A stretch of 64,000 nt of DNA from Mansonella perstans (Eukaryota; Nematoda; Chromadorea; Rhabditida; Onchocercidae), in assembly GCA_037074765.1 (NCBI GenBank), contig JBAMDO010000216.1, forward strand, positions 27,812 to 91,811, written 5' to 3'. Shown here piece by piece: positions 39,541 to 53,209 of this stretch. The notes under the pieces are model-generated. The model was given only the letters and a program-made list of their open reading frames with translations. It ran no database searches and was not told the DNA's origin. The stretch's first letter is position 1. Each line of letters begins with the position of its first letter. The position numbers and the translations under genes are program-made.

Positions 39541-39666
39541 CTGAAAATGGATAGACAAATATTTCAGAATATGTAAACGTAAGAAATAATTTATTTCATC
39601 ACATTCTAAATTAAAAACGCTAATCTAGCATGAAAGATAATAACAGAAATTTGTGTTTCAAAATCA

Positions 39667-40820
39667 CAGTTTTTTGGAGAATACAGTTGTTTAGGTTAAT
39701 TGGAATTGCAGGAAGTTGCTAGTTGCTGTTGCTGTCCTTTGGCTAACATCGGAATTAAACAACTGTGTTATGAACAATGTAAAATTTGCAATAGATGCAT
39801 TACTGTTCCCACTTGCTAGTACTCTTTTTTGTGGAATTGATAACGAGTGGGATTTGCATTTTTCGGACAGGTTTTCTTTTCCATTATTATTTTTCGTAAT
39901 AACTTCTAGTAAAGTTTCATGTATTCCAGAAATTTCCTAATAACTTTTGATAATTGTGTTTTTTGTAAAAGTAAGTCGATATTTTATGGGAAAATATCAA
40001 GAGAATGATGACATTAAAAAATCGTCGTGATATGGAATATTGCCGATATTTTTCGTTTTTAATGTAAGTCAATTTTTTTCCCACTGCTAATTTCTTTGTG
40101 TAAACTTTCTTCAAATTTCTTTTTAACTTCATTTCTAACATTTTACTTACAATTGGTGATTGGATAAACTATTTGCAATTCCATCAATAAATGGAGAAAA
40201 AAGAGAAAAAATTAACTGATAGATGGAAGAATATAATGGATGCAAAAACACCAATCATGATACGGAACCAATAAACAAATAGAAATGTTTGCAAATTTTT
40301 TTCAAGCGAGAGTTTATTACCGACTAACTCTTCATTTTTATCCATTGATTAAAAATTTTAGCAAACAAATGTCCATATTTCGTTGGCATTTTTTTACGAA
40401 CTCTATTTCATCTCAGTTCCTTTCATTCAAGAAGTCATTTGTCATGCTTAAAAAACTTTTTCTCGTCACAGTTAACAGGAGACATTGATTATAAAAGTTT
40501 CATTTTTTCCTACTTTTGCAATTTGATCATTTAATTAATTGTTTGAATGTTTAAATTTAATTTCTCCTCTTTAATTTTATCCTAAAGCATTAACCAATCG
40601 TAAAAAATGGCCTTTCAATATTGCAATAACAATAGGAATAAGTTTTCAGCGTTAAATTTTCAGATTTTATATCTATTTCAACTTTTTTTTTTTCAAGAAA
40701 CAAATTATAAATAAAAATACCAGTTTCAAGCAAAGATAAGGCAAACATAAAAGTAATGAAATCACAGATTTTAAGATCTGGAGCATTTGTACCAATTTAT
40801 TGGTATTTCATATAGTGCAG
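39667..40820. other. Unique sequence between the left arm and the neprilysin start
   Basis: No supported gene. It probably contains the neprilysin promoter. An acceptor-like TAGTGCAG ends at 40820, three bases before the neprilysin ATG. Short open stretches are hydrophobic low-complexity and unsupported. Confidence 0.45.
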
Positions 40821-40826
40821 TTTATG
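40812..40826 (+). promoter_or_regulatory. Candidate spliced-leader acceptor before neprilysin
   Basis: TTTCATATAGTGCAG is followed by TTT and the ATG at 40824. The three-base distance from acceptor to start codon fits SL trans-splicing. Sequence inference only. Confidence 0.45.
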
Positions 40827-43800
40827 GATAAATATACAGTTTCTTGCATTTCACTTTTAAGCATCATTTCTTATGGTGAGTCATTTTTTCCAGCAGTTCA
40901 TTTTCAAAAGAATTAATTTTCAGCTGCTCGTTTACTGTTTTTTAAGTTTAAATTTTCGTTATTTCAATATTTTGATTCGAAAGAGAAAGAGCTATTGATT
41001 CGAGTGTAATCGGTTATGTAATGTAAATAAATCAGCTTGTGTCGAAATGATTCATTTTTATATTCATACTAACCTGTTATGAAATTTTTCAGCTATTAGG
41101 AGGAATAAATGTGTACTAGAAAAACGCATAAGCTACATTCTGTACATGTAATCAATTAATTTTGTTCGAAAAACTGCCATTTGCTCAAATCATTATTACG
41201 GATCGCTTGTAAATTAATTTCCTTGATTATCATTGAAATTAAGAACAGATGTCATTTGATTCTGACCCTTTTGTCTTTCATATTTTCGTCACTTATAGCA
41301 TTAATGAATGATATTCCGAATAGGGATGAATCATCATTACTACCAAACTTCCACACCAAATCATTATCAAAAAAAGTGACTAATGAAATTGATGCGCTTG
41401 GATATTCCATTGCTGCAAATAATATCGTAAGTTTAGTACAATATGATTTATTGTTGCAACTTTGTTTGGAACTTTTCTTCATTTAAATTTTATTCGTGGT
41501 CAGTTTTTGAGTTCTACTTGTAATTTCCATGATATTTAAAAAAATTTGGAATGACAAAACTATAAAATTGATGTCTAGATAAATTTAAGTAGTGCATTTT
41601 TTCATATATTATTTCCACTTTTAACTTGATAGCATCACGAAGCTCATCGCAAAATATTCTTATAGAATAATTTGAGAAGTCTCAAAAAGAAAATTTGAAT
41701 AATTAAAGGAAGGATGCTAACTTATCACTGATTATTTATTGCAGCTAAATTCGATGAATACAACAGCGAATCCATGCGATGACTTTTTCGAATATGCTTG
41801 TGGGCGGTGGATTCATGATAATCCGATACCGGATGATACATCCGGATATGGGACGTTTGTAATAACCACTAACATAGTCCGAAATCAAATGAGAGGTAGT
41901 ATGAATCCAGTTTGAAAAACAACTAGTGTTTTAAAAGCGTCGAAGCGGTTTTTGGTACATTGATTCACTCCAAATTTCTCTCACAATCTAGAAATTAAAG
42001 TATTCAGTTTATGTTATCAATGAATTACTATATCAAAGCATTATATGAATGAATTACAAGAATTTCGATTGTTTTTTGTTTTTTTAATATATATAATAAC
42101 AAAAAATATTTTTGTCCAACCAATTTCGGTACGGAAAAAGAATTTGAGTGTGGAGAACTTATGAATTATTGGGCAAAAGTAAATCAAGATATTCAGTATG
42201 AATCCTTATACTGTTCCTTTCAATCAGTTCGCTTTTTATACTATCTCCATTAAATCCATTCTTAATCCGAAAATTCTAGTATTTCAACATCCGTAAGTTT
42301 TTTCCTCTTTTTTTCTAGCATTACTGGAATCAAATGAAACGGCAATACCGGAATGTGTTGATATGGCTCGTATTTTTTATAAAGCATGTATGACTCTCGG
42401 TGAACTTGACGTTGTAAAAACTGAGTATGTTTTTGCATTGTTTTTTTTGTTTTAAGCTTTTTTAAAATGTACTACTAAATTAAGGGAATACTTTAGGATA
42501 TGGTCAAAATAGATTAATAAATTAACATATAAATTAGAACGCAGGTTTTTTTCTTGGAGCAAATTCATTTATTTTTGTAGGCAAATGATCGAAACGTTCC
42601 GTAAAATTGGTAAATGGCCATTACTTGAAACAGACTGGCAGAATTATACGTTGAACATTACGGATATGTTAGCATCAGTAGCTCAAAATTTTGGTGATCC
42701 AATCTTATTCAGGGTTTTTATTGATGCTGAATCCAAAAATACTACAATTCATAGTTTATATGTAAGCATAACATAACAAATTTTTCAGACTTTTAGGAAC
42801 AGAAAAAATGAGTATGGAAAGGAAATGAGAAACATCTTTTTCCGTACCACACTGGTTTCTTTTCATGTCAACAATGTAATCACTGAAGAATGTTTTAGTT
42901 TATTAATTGCTGTTAAATTATTTAAAAATTTTTGAATTTTCGTTTTTTAGCATCAAATTTAAATAATTTATAATGGCAATTAAATTATTTTTTTAAACAC
43001 TCCAATACTATTATTAAAAACACTGCCTATTTTTTCAAACAAGAAATACTCAGTGAGAAATTTACAGATAGATCAAGCTCATTTGGGTCTTGGAAGTGGT
43101 ACTCAAGATTATTATTTGAATCTAATAAAGTTCCCGGAGCATCTAAAAGCTTACAAGGAATATCAGTTGGAAACCTTGAAACTGGTGCTAAGTGGGGCTA
43201 ATATCAGCTATGATACATCTCAGCTAGTGATTGATATTAACGATGTTACAGCTTTTGAAATTGAAATTGCCAAGGTATTATTTAATGCATTTGAGATCTT
43301 CTCAATAATCAATAATTTATCTATTATAAATAAGATGTTTCGAAATAAATTAATAATTAAGAAAAGAGTTCTAAAATGGTGTGTAAAAATATAAGCGTTT
43401 TTATACGTAAGAGGATCCTGTGGACTTTATTAATCAGTATTTTGCGAGGAATTAAAGAAGAAAATCTATTTTAGTTCATTGAACCAGAAGCGAATCGACG
43501 TAACAGCTCACGTTTATATAATAAAAGAATTATTGCTGATCTATACACATTGCTTCCAGAGGTTTCCCTTCAATTTTTTAATTTACTTTGCAGTTGAACA
43601 TGATCAGTTGCTATCATATCTGTTATCGAGAAAGCTATAAGTCCTTGTGGTTTTTCGGCGATAGAAGTTTATTTCGTGCATGCAATGAATTGATGATACG
43701 CAATAATAAAAACGAGTTAAAAATGAGTTTAGCTGTTTGTCTAACTCAAAAATGAGTTAAACAAACAATGTGATCAATTTCAGTTAACAAATTCCTGCCA

Positions 43801-46800
43801 TTTTCCTCGGCAATAGTTAGCTGTCACTTTGTTAATGTTTCGTGATGAAGGTCATCCATCCTTCGTCCAATTAGGATAATGCTGAAGGAAGGGTTGAGGA
43901 AAGCAAGGGAAGTGAATAATCTTAGAGTGATGCGTGCTTGATTGTAAAAAACTGACTGTTTAGGATTTTTTTCCAAATATATTCAAGGATAAAGATAATG
44001 GCTTGGTAAGCTCTCCCAGATCATTTTGTCAAGTCGGCCTTTGGCTTGCTTTTTGTGATTTTCAAACTCTTTCGTTATTTGTAGTCGTGCATAAGTGCCG
44101 AAATTTTTTTAAGGCGTCATCCCATTATTAGCTTACATCCCTTCTTATTGCATTAATTTAATCTATCATTTTGTCCGATAATTTTAATTTCAGTAATTCG
44201 ACTTCTATCGCATTTTTTATTTTCGCAAAGTCATGTTAAAGATTTAAAGTAAATAAATTAATAAAAAAATTGAAGTTTTTTTCAATTATCTCGCATTATT
44301 GTTTTGATTGGGATTCATCTCAAATTTCTAATAGCTATTGTATTTCAGATTGATTGGATCAAATTTATGATCATCCTAATACCAACATCAGTGCATGATA
44401 TAATTGATAATAATACGAATATTATAGTTCAAGAAGTGGAATTTATGCGAAATCTATCAAATTTGTTAAGCATAACTAGCAAACGCACCCTTGCTAATTA
44501 TATTTTTTGGCGAACAGTTGATGTTTGGAGTGATATTTTGGGTCTGAAATTTGATGATATTCGACTGGTATTCATTTATCAAGCAATATTTGATAATTCC
44601 TTACCGATAATCAAAAACTTCTCATTCTGACTGAAGAAATAACATAATTGTTCGAAAAATGCATTACTCATGTGATATCGTACGTCATTAATACTTTGTA
44701 AATAGAGACTAAAAACTTTTTTTTTGGTTACAGAAATTAATGCGTGTAATGAGCGGCCAACAAAAAATGATGCCGCGGTGGCAACGATGTGTTCAAAAAT
44801 CAGAACATTTTTTAGCACAAGCTACCAGTGCTTTATTTGTCCGAAAACATTTCAGTTCAGATATACGGAAGGAAGTAATGGTATCATTACACCTATTATT
44901 TATTAAATTTCAGTGGAGATATTTGCTTATAACTATTTACCACTTCAAAAAATGAAAATAAAATTTTTCATCAGTTGGATATACTTTTCTTCGAAACTGT
45001 CTAATAATGAAATAATGCTCCGGAAATTTTTGACATTGTTGCACAGATACAGTGATCGTATGTACTAGAAGATATTTCACGCTGATCTGTTGAATTCTTC
45101 AGGATATCCTGGAAAATATTCAGCAAGCTTTCCGAGATATTGTTGAAGAAATAGATTGGATGGATAATAATACAAAAAAGGCAGCTTTGGAAAAGGTTTA
45201 TTAACTGACCAAAATTAATATTGATATTTTTATTAGATTTTTTCAAAGAATTTCCGTTTAATTTCAAATTTTTATTAATTTGGCTTTTCAAAAATGGTTA
45301 TTTTGTTTTGTGGATATGTAAAATAGGATTTATTCATTCTTTCCACTACATGTCAACTTAGGAATATATTATGGTCCTAATGGCCAAAATTAAAATTATT
45401 CATTAAAATTAAAACATTCACAACACATTCAGTTCACTTATAATTAGATGGATTTCGTTAATACGAACCAGACGATTTGACTGACAAGTTATCTTTTTAG
45501 CTTGATAATTTTTGGTAGTTTATTCTTATGAAAAAAGGGTGACATTTCTAGGCTGCTGCAATGGTCAACAAAATTGGTTACCATGACATGTCCATGAATG
45601 ATACAGCATTGACTGAGTACTACAAAAAGGTTAAAATACAAATCTTGTTAATAGATGTATTCTTCTGACAGAAAAAACTTGCAATAAATCGATTATTGAT
45701 ACAAACGGATTAAGTATTCTGATTTGCCGAGTGTTTATTTAAATCTGATGATAAGGAAAAGTATGCCACTTTAACAGCTTACCTGATTTTTCAAATAGTC
45801 TGGATGACTGAGCAGAATTGAAGAATTCGATTTCTAAAAAAAGTCCGAAGAACAATTAACAGTGATGGGATATTTTACTGTCTTCCTTGAAGTAATATAA
45901 GTATTTTTTTGGCCGGGAAGAGGTTGAGTTTCTCCCTATCTTTTAGATTTTCATTACTTAAAACGCAAAATATGATAGATTAAAACAATATCTTTTACTT
46001 ATTTTCATTAAGCCTTGTAAATTATTATTATTTTACTTTCAATTCGTTTCTTATTTAATTTTCAATCTTTTTATCAATTTCCTATTTTTCAAGTCTCCGA
46101 ACTAAATATATATACCTGTAATTAGAAATCAGAGAAATATGTAAGACCTGAAGTTGCTATTTCCAGTTAAATATAACATCGGAAGATACCTATTTTCAAG
46201 CTTTACGCAAAATAACAGCATGGGATGCGGAAAAACATTTTTCACGTTTGAAAAAACCTTACGACAAATACGAATTTGTACAGAGCGCTTCAACTGTGAA
46301 TGCATTTTTTACGTTTAGAATGAATTCACTTAGTAAGCTTCACAAAATAATTCTTTTTTCTTTTTAACAATTTTCACAATTCTGTCAATGGCTTTTATTT
46401 TGTGTGGGAAATATTTGTCATTTATTTTAGCACTGCCTGCTGGTTTTCTTACGCCACCATTCTTCAATCGCTATTATCCCAAGTTAGTATTCTCTTTTGA
46501 TCTACAATACTAAGTATATATTTTTGCCCTTCTCTCTTCTGTTCATCGTTGATTGACATATGAACAACCAATGACCAGAAAGAAATTTAGTCACTCCCTT
46601 AGTACAATCACAGTGATAAATGAGAAATTCTGTATCAATGATGCTGATAGTATTATGACTGACCATTTTGAATTAACTGAAACCTCCATTTTTTTAATAA
46701 TATCTACTAATCCTAGCAATTCCTACACTGTACTAAGAGAATTGTACAGATAAACTCTTTCGGAGATCCAATTCTGTCGCTATTTACCAATAATAATCAC

Positions 46801-48367
46801 ATTTTAAAGAGCAGGCAATTATGGTGCGATAGGCACAGTAATGGGTCACGAATTAACTCATGGCTTTGATGATGACGGTTCGGTTTCATTTTTGTCCTTT
46901 TTTTCACTTTACTCTTTCAATAGAAATTTGGTAAATTTCGTTAATTAAAACAATTGCATTTATACATTCTAATCAAACAAATTTTATATTAATAGCAAAT
47001 GCATAATTATTAACATATGCTGATTGGTCAAATTGTTTGTCAGTCGAGATTTACATCTAATGTCAAAATATTTTCCAGTATCTTGTTTGCCACTTCAGGA
47101 ACATCAAGCAATAATTTTTAAAAAGAATAGTTGGTAGCAGATAACATATTGGACGGTTTTACACTTATATTTTAACGATTAAACCACAAATCTATCTGCT
47201 CAATTCATCAAATTTTGACCAGCATATTCAGCATATTCAAAACTCCATGACGATACAATTTTCATGCCTAATATTTGCTTCGAGAGCTCAGTTCCTTTCA
47301 AACGTTTTAACTGTACATTTAATATTATGAAAACTTCAGGAAGTCTCTATGATATGAATGGTAATTTGAATAACTGGTGGAGTCGGGAATCCTACAATAA
47401 TTTCAGAAATAAAGCGCAGTGTTTCATTGACCAGTATGAATCTTACAAAATTCCAAACACAGATTTTAAGGTAAGAAAAAGAAAATAATTTATGCAGTAA
47501 TTAATTTCAACACACGCACTTTCCGTAAGTTTGATGCCATGATTTTGAAACACAAATTTCTGTTATTATCTTTCATGCTAGATTAGCGTTTTTAATTTAG
47601 AATGTGATGAAATAAATTATTTCTTACGTTTACATATTCTGAAATATTTGTCTATCCATTTTCAGGTAAATGGGAAGCTTACATTAGGGGAAAATATTGC
47701 TGATAACGGTGGTATCAAGCAATCATTTCGGGTAAACATTTTATTTCCGTCAAACGAAGCGTAGATTTGCAATTAATAATTCACGACCAAATTAACTTGG
47801 CTCTAATTACAAAGTTTTTTTTAAAAAGCAGCTCATACAATAATGTCTTAACACAAATATCATTACACTAAGATGTGTTTCTGATGTCTACAGGCATATA
47901 AAAAGTATATCGAACAAGCCGGTTATTCGGAGTCGAGACTACCGGGCATATCAAATTTTACCGATGATCAAATATTTTTCCTTTCTTTTGCGCAGGTAAG
48001 CCAAATTCAATGCACCGCAATCAAATTGCATCATGTAAGATTTTTTTAATTTGAGCAATTAATTTTGTGCAAAATTTTTTTATGGTAATTAAGTTACCCT
48101 CAAAAGCTGGAGTCTATAAGGAAAATAATGAAATTACATTGTTTTCATCAGATAAATTAAAAAACAGAAAGGAAGTAAGAAAGGTTTCAGGTTTGGTGCA
48201 GCCATCAAACAAAGGAGGCCCAAATAAAGCAGTTACTTACTAATGAACACAGCCCAGCCAAATATCGTGTCAATGGTCCACTTTCAAATATGCCTGAATT
48301 TAGCAAAGCTTTTGATTGTCCGCTTGGAAGTTTGTTAAATCCTCAGAAGCGCTGTTCTGTTTGGTAA
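40824..48367 (+). CDS. Neprilysin-type M13 zinc metalloendopeptidase, secreted
   Basis: Eighteen phase-compatible exons: 40824-40875, 41299-41426, 41745-41895, 42319-42424, 42581-42761, 43068-43274, 43475-43561, 44349-44567, 44734-44874, 45103-45195, 45552-45629, 46167-46332, 46431-46482, 46810-46877, 47340-47470, 47666-47731, 47894-47995, 48191-48367; 734 residues, the normal M13 length. Exon 1 is a hydrophobic leader ([18 protein letters not shown]), so the enzyme looks secreted and not a type II membrane protein. Family marks in order: [14 protein letters not shown], the substrate-binding VNAFF region (usual NAYY/NAFY), [10 protein letters not shown], catalytic [11 protein letters not shown] (HExxH), third zinc ligand in [18 protein letters not shown], and the C-terminal CSVW. 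Such enzymes cut small peptides outside cells. Exons 1-15 are unique sequence; exons 16-18 lie in the right arm of the inverted repeat and are duplicated at 38839-39540. Confidence 0.93.
43735..43766. repeat. Imperfect hairpin in neprilysin intron 7
   Basis: GTTTGTCTAACTCA is followed by AAAA and TGAGTTAAACAAAC, pairing 13 of 14 positions. No Rho-independent or RNA-gene context applies. Function unknown. Confidence 0.6.
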
Positions 48368-48397
48368 TATGTCCACTTGCACGCATATTTAATGTCA

Positions 48398-48403
48398 TTT
48401 ATT
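48398..48403 (-). terminator. Candidate polyadenylation signal of right carbonic anhydrase
   Basis: AATAAA on the minus strand, 44 bases beyond the carbonic anhydrase stop and inside the 79-base gap to the neprilysin stop. Confidence 0.55.
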
Positions 48404-48446
48404 CAATTTCACATTTCATGATCGACTATCAGAAAATGATAACTTG

Positions 48447-50493
48447 TCAACCATTACGTTTGGATTTCTTGATAAACTTGAATGAGCGTTTCACTCGACG
48501 CTCATTTAATGGATGTTGTAATCGGCAGTTTTCGGGAACAATTCGCCGTAAAAATTCCAGCTGTTATGAAAAAAAAAAAAGAATTTTCCTTCAGTCATTT
48601 ACAAGTTGAATTGATGACAAGGATTAAATAGAAATTTTGATGAGAAGTCAGTGAAAGATTTCTTCATGGAAGGATTACCTGGTTAAGACCGATGGTATTA
48701 GGATGTTTCAGTATTGTCCAGATGACACATTCATAAAACGGTTTCGACGTTAATGACCCTTCGTACGTGTAATATGAGAGCTTCGCTGAAAATGTAATCA
48801 TTAATTAATTGAGAAAGTGTGATCATTAAATATGTCCGACACACTTTTTCTAAATTTAATTCTAATTTCAAATGGTAAATTTCATTGCATTTCTAATAGC
48901 ACATTATTCAGTAATTCATGCGACAAATTGAGCACGAAATTTAAATTTACCTGGAAGTAACTTAAGTGGATCAAATTTTGGCTCCAGGTCAACAGGACTC
49001 AATTGGCCTAATGAATTTTCAAGACCATCGACAATTGGTGAAAAATCTTGATTATCAACCGAATCCTCCTGAATCAATTTGCAAATTATTGTGCCAACTA
49101 TAAAGAAGTCTTAAGATCTTAAGCATTTCTTCCTATTACTATTGGAAATGCCAAATTTCGAGTCCGAATAATCTAATTAATTCAATCTATAGAATATTTC
49201 AAAATTTTGACAATGGGAACGGTCAAAAATCTCAGGTATATAATAACAACAGTCCAACCATTTACAACAATGCACCTCCCTTTCAGCGGCCTACGTTTAA
49301 TTTTTTTATAGAATTTGAAAATGATAAAGTGGAAATAGAAACAATATGAATAAACATAAATAAAACTTGCAAAGAAACGGACTTGCAAGAAAATAGCCAA
49401 TACTGTTAAGCCATCACATTTTTTCAAGCATTTTTCAAATTGTCCATATTTTTTGTTCCAGAAAACGAAATGTAGCTATAAAGAGCAGAGGTTAAATCAA
49501 GCTGATGTCACTGAATAAGAAAAAAAAGGCTCCAAAAATTCTTGCTGTCTCATTTTTTTCACTTTTTCAAAAATCGAAATGATTGTCAACCTCGGTGGCA
49601 AAACCTTTCCCATTAATTAAATGTTCACTACCGCAATCTTTCTCTGTACCCCAGTGAGCATGAAATCCCCAAAGCTTGTAGACATCCGGAAGATGTGACG
49701 CAGTTAATTCTGAAATTAGAACATCCCTGTTCGCATTTTTAAGGAAAAATGAATTCTTTCAGGAATAGCTGCTTTAAATAAAATGAAGCTTACCTGAAGT
49801 GCATCTTTTATCAGTTTTGCATGAAAAACCTTCGGCAGTGGCCTAAAATAATGACACAATTCAACGATTGCAATTTCTCAATTAACAAATAACGAATCGT
49901 AATCAAACACTCAACCTCAATTGTTTTCAGATCGCCGGTCGTATAGGAAAATCTGAGCTTTGATGCTTTCACCTTGCTATCCTGATCGGTTATGTCATTT
50001 GTGATGTTTATTGGACTTTGCTTTCTTCCTAAAGTATTATCTGAAATAGACAACATTTCCGTATGATATAGGAAGTAATTAGGACTGAAAATAATTCAAA
50101 TACATTGGTTTATTGCGAATGATATCTGAAAAAGTTTAATATTCAAAAAATCTCTACTCTCCATTCTTCGAATCAAAGACCATGTACAGTGTATTTGCCA
50201 AAAATTTGGTCAGTAGATTGAATTAAATGTGAAACTCCCGTATGACAGTGATTGCAGTCAGTATTCACCATTCAGCATCAGCATTCACCCAAACTGTTCT
50301 TTACTTTTCTTCCTATATATCCTTCTGCTCACGTAATTTTCTTCTAATAGTATTAAAATATTTCAAGATTTTCCCAAAAAAAACTTTAATAATCTCTTTT
50401 TATACATTCTGTTAAATGATGTGACAAAGAAACACTTATACCTGTAGTTGTCTTGTTTTTCTTGGGTATTTTTATAGAGCCATTAGCAGCCAT
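48447..50493 (-). CDS. Alpha-carbonic anhydrase, right-arm copy
   Basis: Mirror of the left-arm gene, with exons 50442-50493, 49916-50040, 49794-49842, 49591-49709, 49383-49475, 48951-49068, 48679-48785 and 48447-48560; 258 residues. By eye I found no difference from the left copy in the coding exons, so both should give the same enzyme with the same three zinc-binding His (GFHAHWG and ELHFVFWN), a Thr-Ser pair at GSLTSKP and no proton-shuttle His. It converges on the intact neprilysin gene with 79 bases between stop codons, and lies downstream of the PAN gene on the same strand. An upstream exon carrying the missing N-terminal WxY segment or a signal peptide could lie in 50494-53209, but I did not find one. 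Confidence 0.85.
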
Positions 50494-53209
50494 TGAGATA
50501 TTTCATTGAACGAAAAACTCCTCCAGACTTGCAGTATATTCTTGAAAGCAATTGAGGCTCTACAGTTATTTTTCTATTGTAAATGAATCCTTATCGTGAA
50601 AAGATTTTTCCAAAGTTTATTTTCTGAATTTTAATGCATATCGAACACCAAGCGGAATTTGAGAATACGACGTAGAATTTAAACTTTAACGGTTCTGCTC
50701 TCTGTACTCTAACAATATATAAATGGAATGAATTTTCAAAAATTGAGAAAAGATGCTTTATTAAAAAAGTAAAAGAAATGAGAAGGAAGGATTTGAGGAG
50801 AAGTACGATTGAAAGCAATAATGGCGAGTCCGTGGTGACATTAAAATTGCTATGGTGATAATTAATTTTGGGTAATGATGAAAGGCAAGTTCTTTTCTTT
50901 AGATTATTTGCTTTTTTATATTCATTAAACCCTTGTTTATAGAAGGTGAATTTTTTGAGCTCCAGAATACGTGTTTTTAAGAAAAGGCAAATTCGTTAAA
51001 TTTTCAAATTTTTGAAGTTCATAAAATTTTGAGAAACCTTGGCTTTCCATGATTTCCACCAATTACGGATATGTTCCCTTGTATTTTATATTGGTAATCT
51101 TTTCATTAAAATTTTGTCATAAATACTTGAATTTTTTTTTTTTTTTTTTTTTTTAAAGACTTGAAAAAAATGAAAGATGTTTATTTATATGGAATTAAAT
51201 TGTCAGAGATGCATATTTCTGCTCAAGCTTGAACGAATTAACTAATTTCAATAAACAGCCGGCAACCGTGTAGATTAAAGCCGCATGGTATGTTGTTTAT
51301 TTTTTGATCTTTGGTCAATTTAAGGGTCATTACGTTTAATGTCCATTTCAGTCTTAATATTTTCGATAATTACATTATATGGATTGTTATAAATAATTAC
51401 ATTGTTCGTTTTGCAAAATTTCTAAAAATTTAATCAATCCATCTTAAAAATTTCCGTTGTTTGAAATTTTGAGGGAACCAACCGTCCTAATGTCGAGAAA
51501 TTTATATCCGGTTTAAAAAATTTGAAGATGTTGCTTTCGTCTCAACAATCCCGATTTAATATTCAGCTAACTTGTCATTGAAAAAAGGCTAGCAAAAAGA
51601 TTATCAGCGGTTATCGTTTCTGATATTAGCAACATCGACGTGAATGTGGCCGGCTTCCACAAAATAGATTGGTCTAAAAGAATAACGAAAGAGCCAGCAG
51701 AATGAATTGAACAGAAATAAATTTCTGGTAAAAATCAAATGAATATTCAAGTCTAGCCATGTAATCCGTTCAAATTTTAATCGCTTGAATTGTACTATTA
51801 CCAAATTGCTTCAAGTTATCAAAATAATTTTAATTACTTTCATTTTTTGAAGCAATTATTACGTGTCGCACAATCAATTTTGGAATAAAAATCATCTACT
51901 AATTGCGAAAATTGCTTCTATTCTTGCCGATTTGTCCAGCAAAAAAACTTGATGCTGTAGGAAATAAATTTGAATTTTAATGACATAATAAAGAAAATCA
52001 AAAAATCCGTTCAAAAGATGCAAATAGAATAGTCCGGAAATTTTTTAAAAAACTTCATTCAGCAAGCAAAAAGTTCAAGCCATTGGGAAATCATATCTCT
52101 TCAATGGATGCATAAAATGTAGTTTCATTTTTATTGTTCATGTCCTTTCGAAGTATTCCTGAAATAATATAATGTGACTAATTGAGTGCATAATTTGTGG
52201 TCCTTGTCAAATAGATGTCATGAAAAGCGCATGTTGTTTTGTTTTGCCTATACATATTTTTATTTTCAAACCGTTTTACAACAACAATTATTCAATAAAT
52301 TTTAAAAACTATTATGAGATCAAATGTCATACAACGCCCATATTCGGCTGCTAGGCCGATCAAATTGCAGTTTTGTTACGGGCATGTAAAGTAGCAATGC
52401 GTGTAAGTGCCACTGAAATTTAATTAAAAATTTTTCCCTCAAAGGTTATTGTAAAATATTTGCAAAGCGTTCGATCGCTAAACTTTATTCGATTCCATTT
52501 CATATTCTGATTTGCTGAATTGCAATTTTTTCATTTTATTGATTGTTTGATAACAGTTGAAAAGTGGAACTGATGTTCTTTATAAAATTGAGGTAGTTAT
52601 TTTTGTTCCATCTTTCTTCAGTTCTGATTAGCTACACTTAAGAATTCGGTCAAATTAATTGAAAAAGTTAAAATTGAATTTTTCTCAAATAATTCACTTA
52701 TATTTTTAAAAGCATACCTAAGCTTTATCGCAAAAATTAGAAAATAAATAAAACGCTAGAGATGAATCCGTTGCCTGGCAACATTTTTTTATTATGGCTA
52801 ATTATATGGAAAAATTTAATGAATGATTGTTATATTTTTACATTCCACGAAAAATGCTATCTCAATACTTTAAGTATACATGAATTAATGGCAAGTATGA
52901 ACCGATCGATTTCTTGAACCCGAGAACTTAAAATAAATCGAAAATGAATAAGTGGAAATTATTGTTCCACGATATTACTTGCAACTACTACTGCCACATG
53001 TTTACAATTTCACCGAATTAACTACACAATAGTTGGAACATAACAAACCCTCCAAAATCACAAGAATAATGTTTGAAACACTAGAATATAATTTGATTTT
53101 ACATTTGAAAAATTCGAATGATCGCTAATAAAAGAATATAATCGCTTGAAAGAATAAAAAAAAACATCCATGTGTTCTTCCTGAGTGAAATGAACCGATA
53201 AGAATTTCA
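50494..53209. other. Right-arm spacer between carbonic anhydrase and PAN gene
   Basis: Mirror of 33996-36712, with a 23-base poly-A/T run at 51132-51154. No supported gene. Open stretches up to 81 codons lack motifs and splice context. Confidence 0.45.

Larger units (their letters stand above)
30453..39666 (+). repeat. Left arm of giant inverted repeat
   Basis: This 9214-base arm is the reverse complement of 47540-56751. Left and right coordinates sum to 87206 at the inner end and 87204 at the outer end; the two-base drift is explained by two homopolymer indels (36051-36074: 24 A versus 23; 31902-31908: 7 T versus 6). Nine single-base differences were seen by eye (30565, 32102, 32338, 32346, 32416, 32827, 35548, 35566, 35727), all transitions. 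Identity is therefore about 99.9 percent. The outer edge lies where the right arm is inside a PAN-gene intron, and the inner edge where it is inside neprilysin intron 15. Confidence 0.95.

Noticed and set aside
41252..41482. Antisense open stretch over neprilysin exon 2
   Set aside because: Shadow of the sense exon, with no start or splice context.
46553..46753. 66-codon open stretch between neprilysin exons 13 and 14
   Set aside because: M13 enzymes run directly from the NRYYPK region to the [10 protein letters not shown] region, so this is intron.
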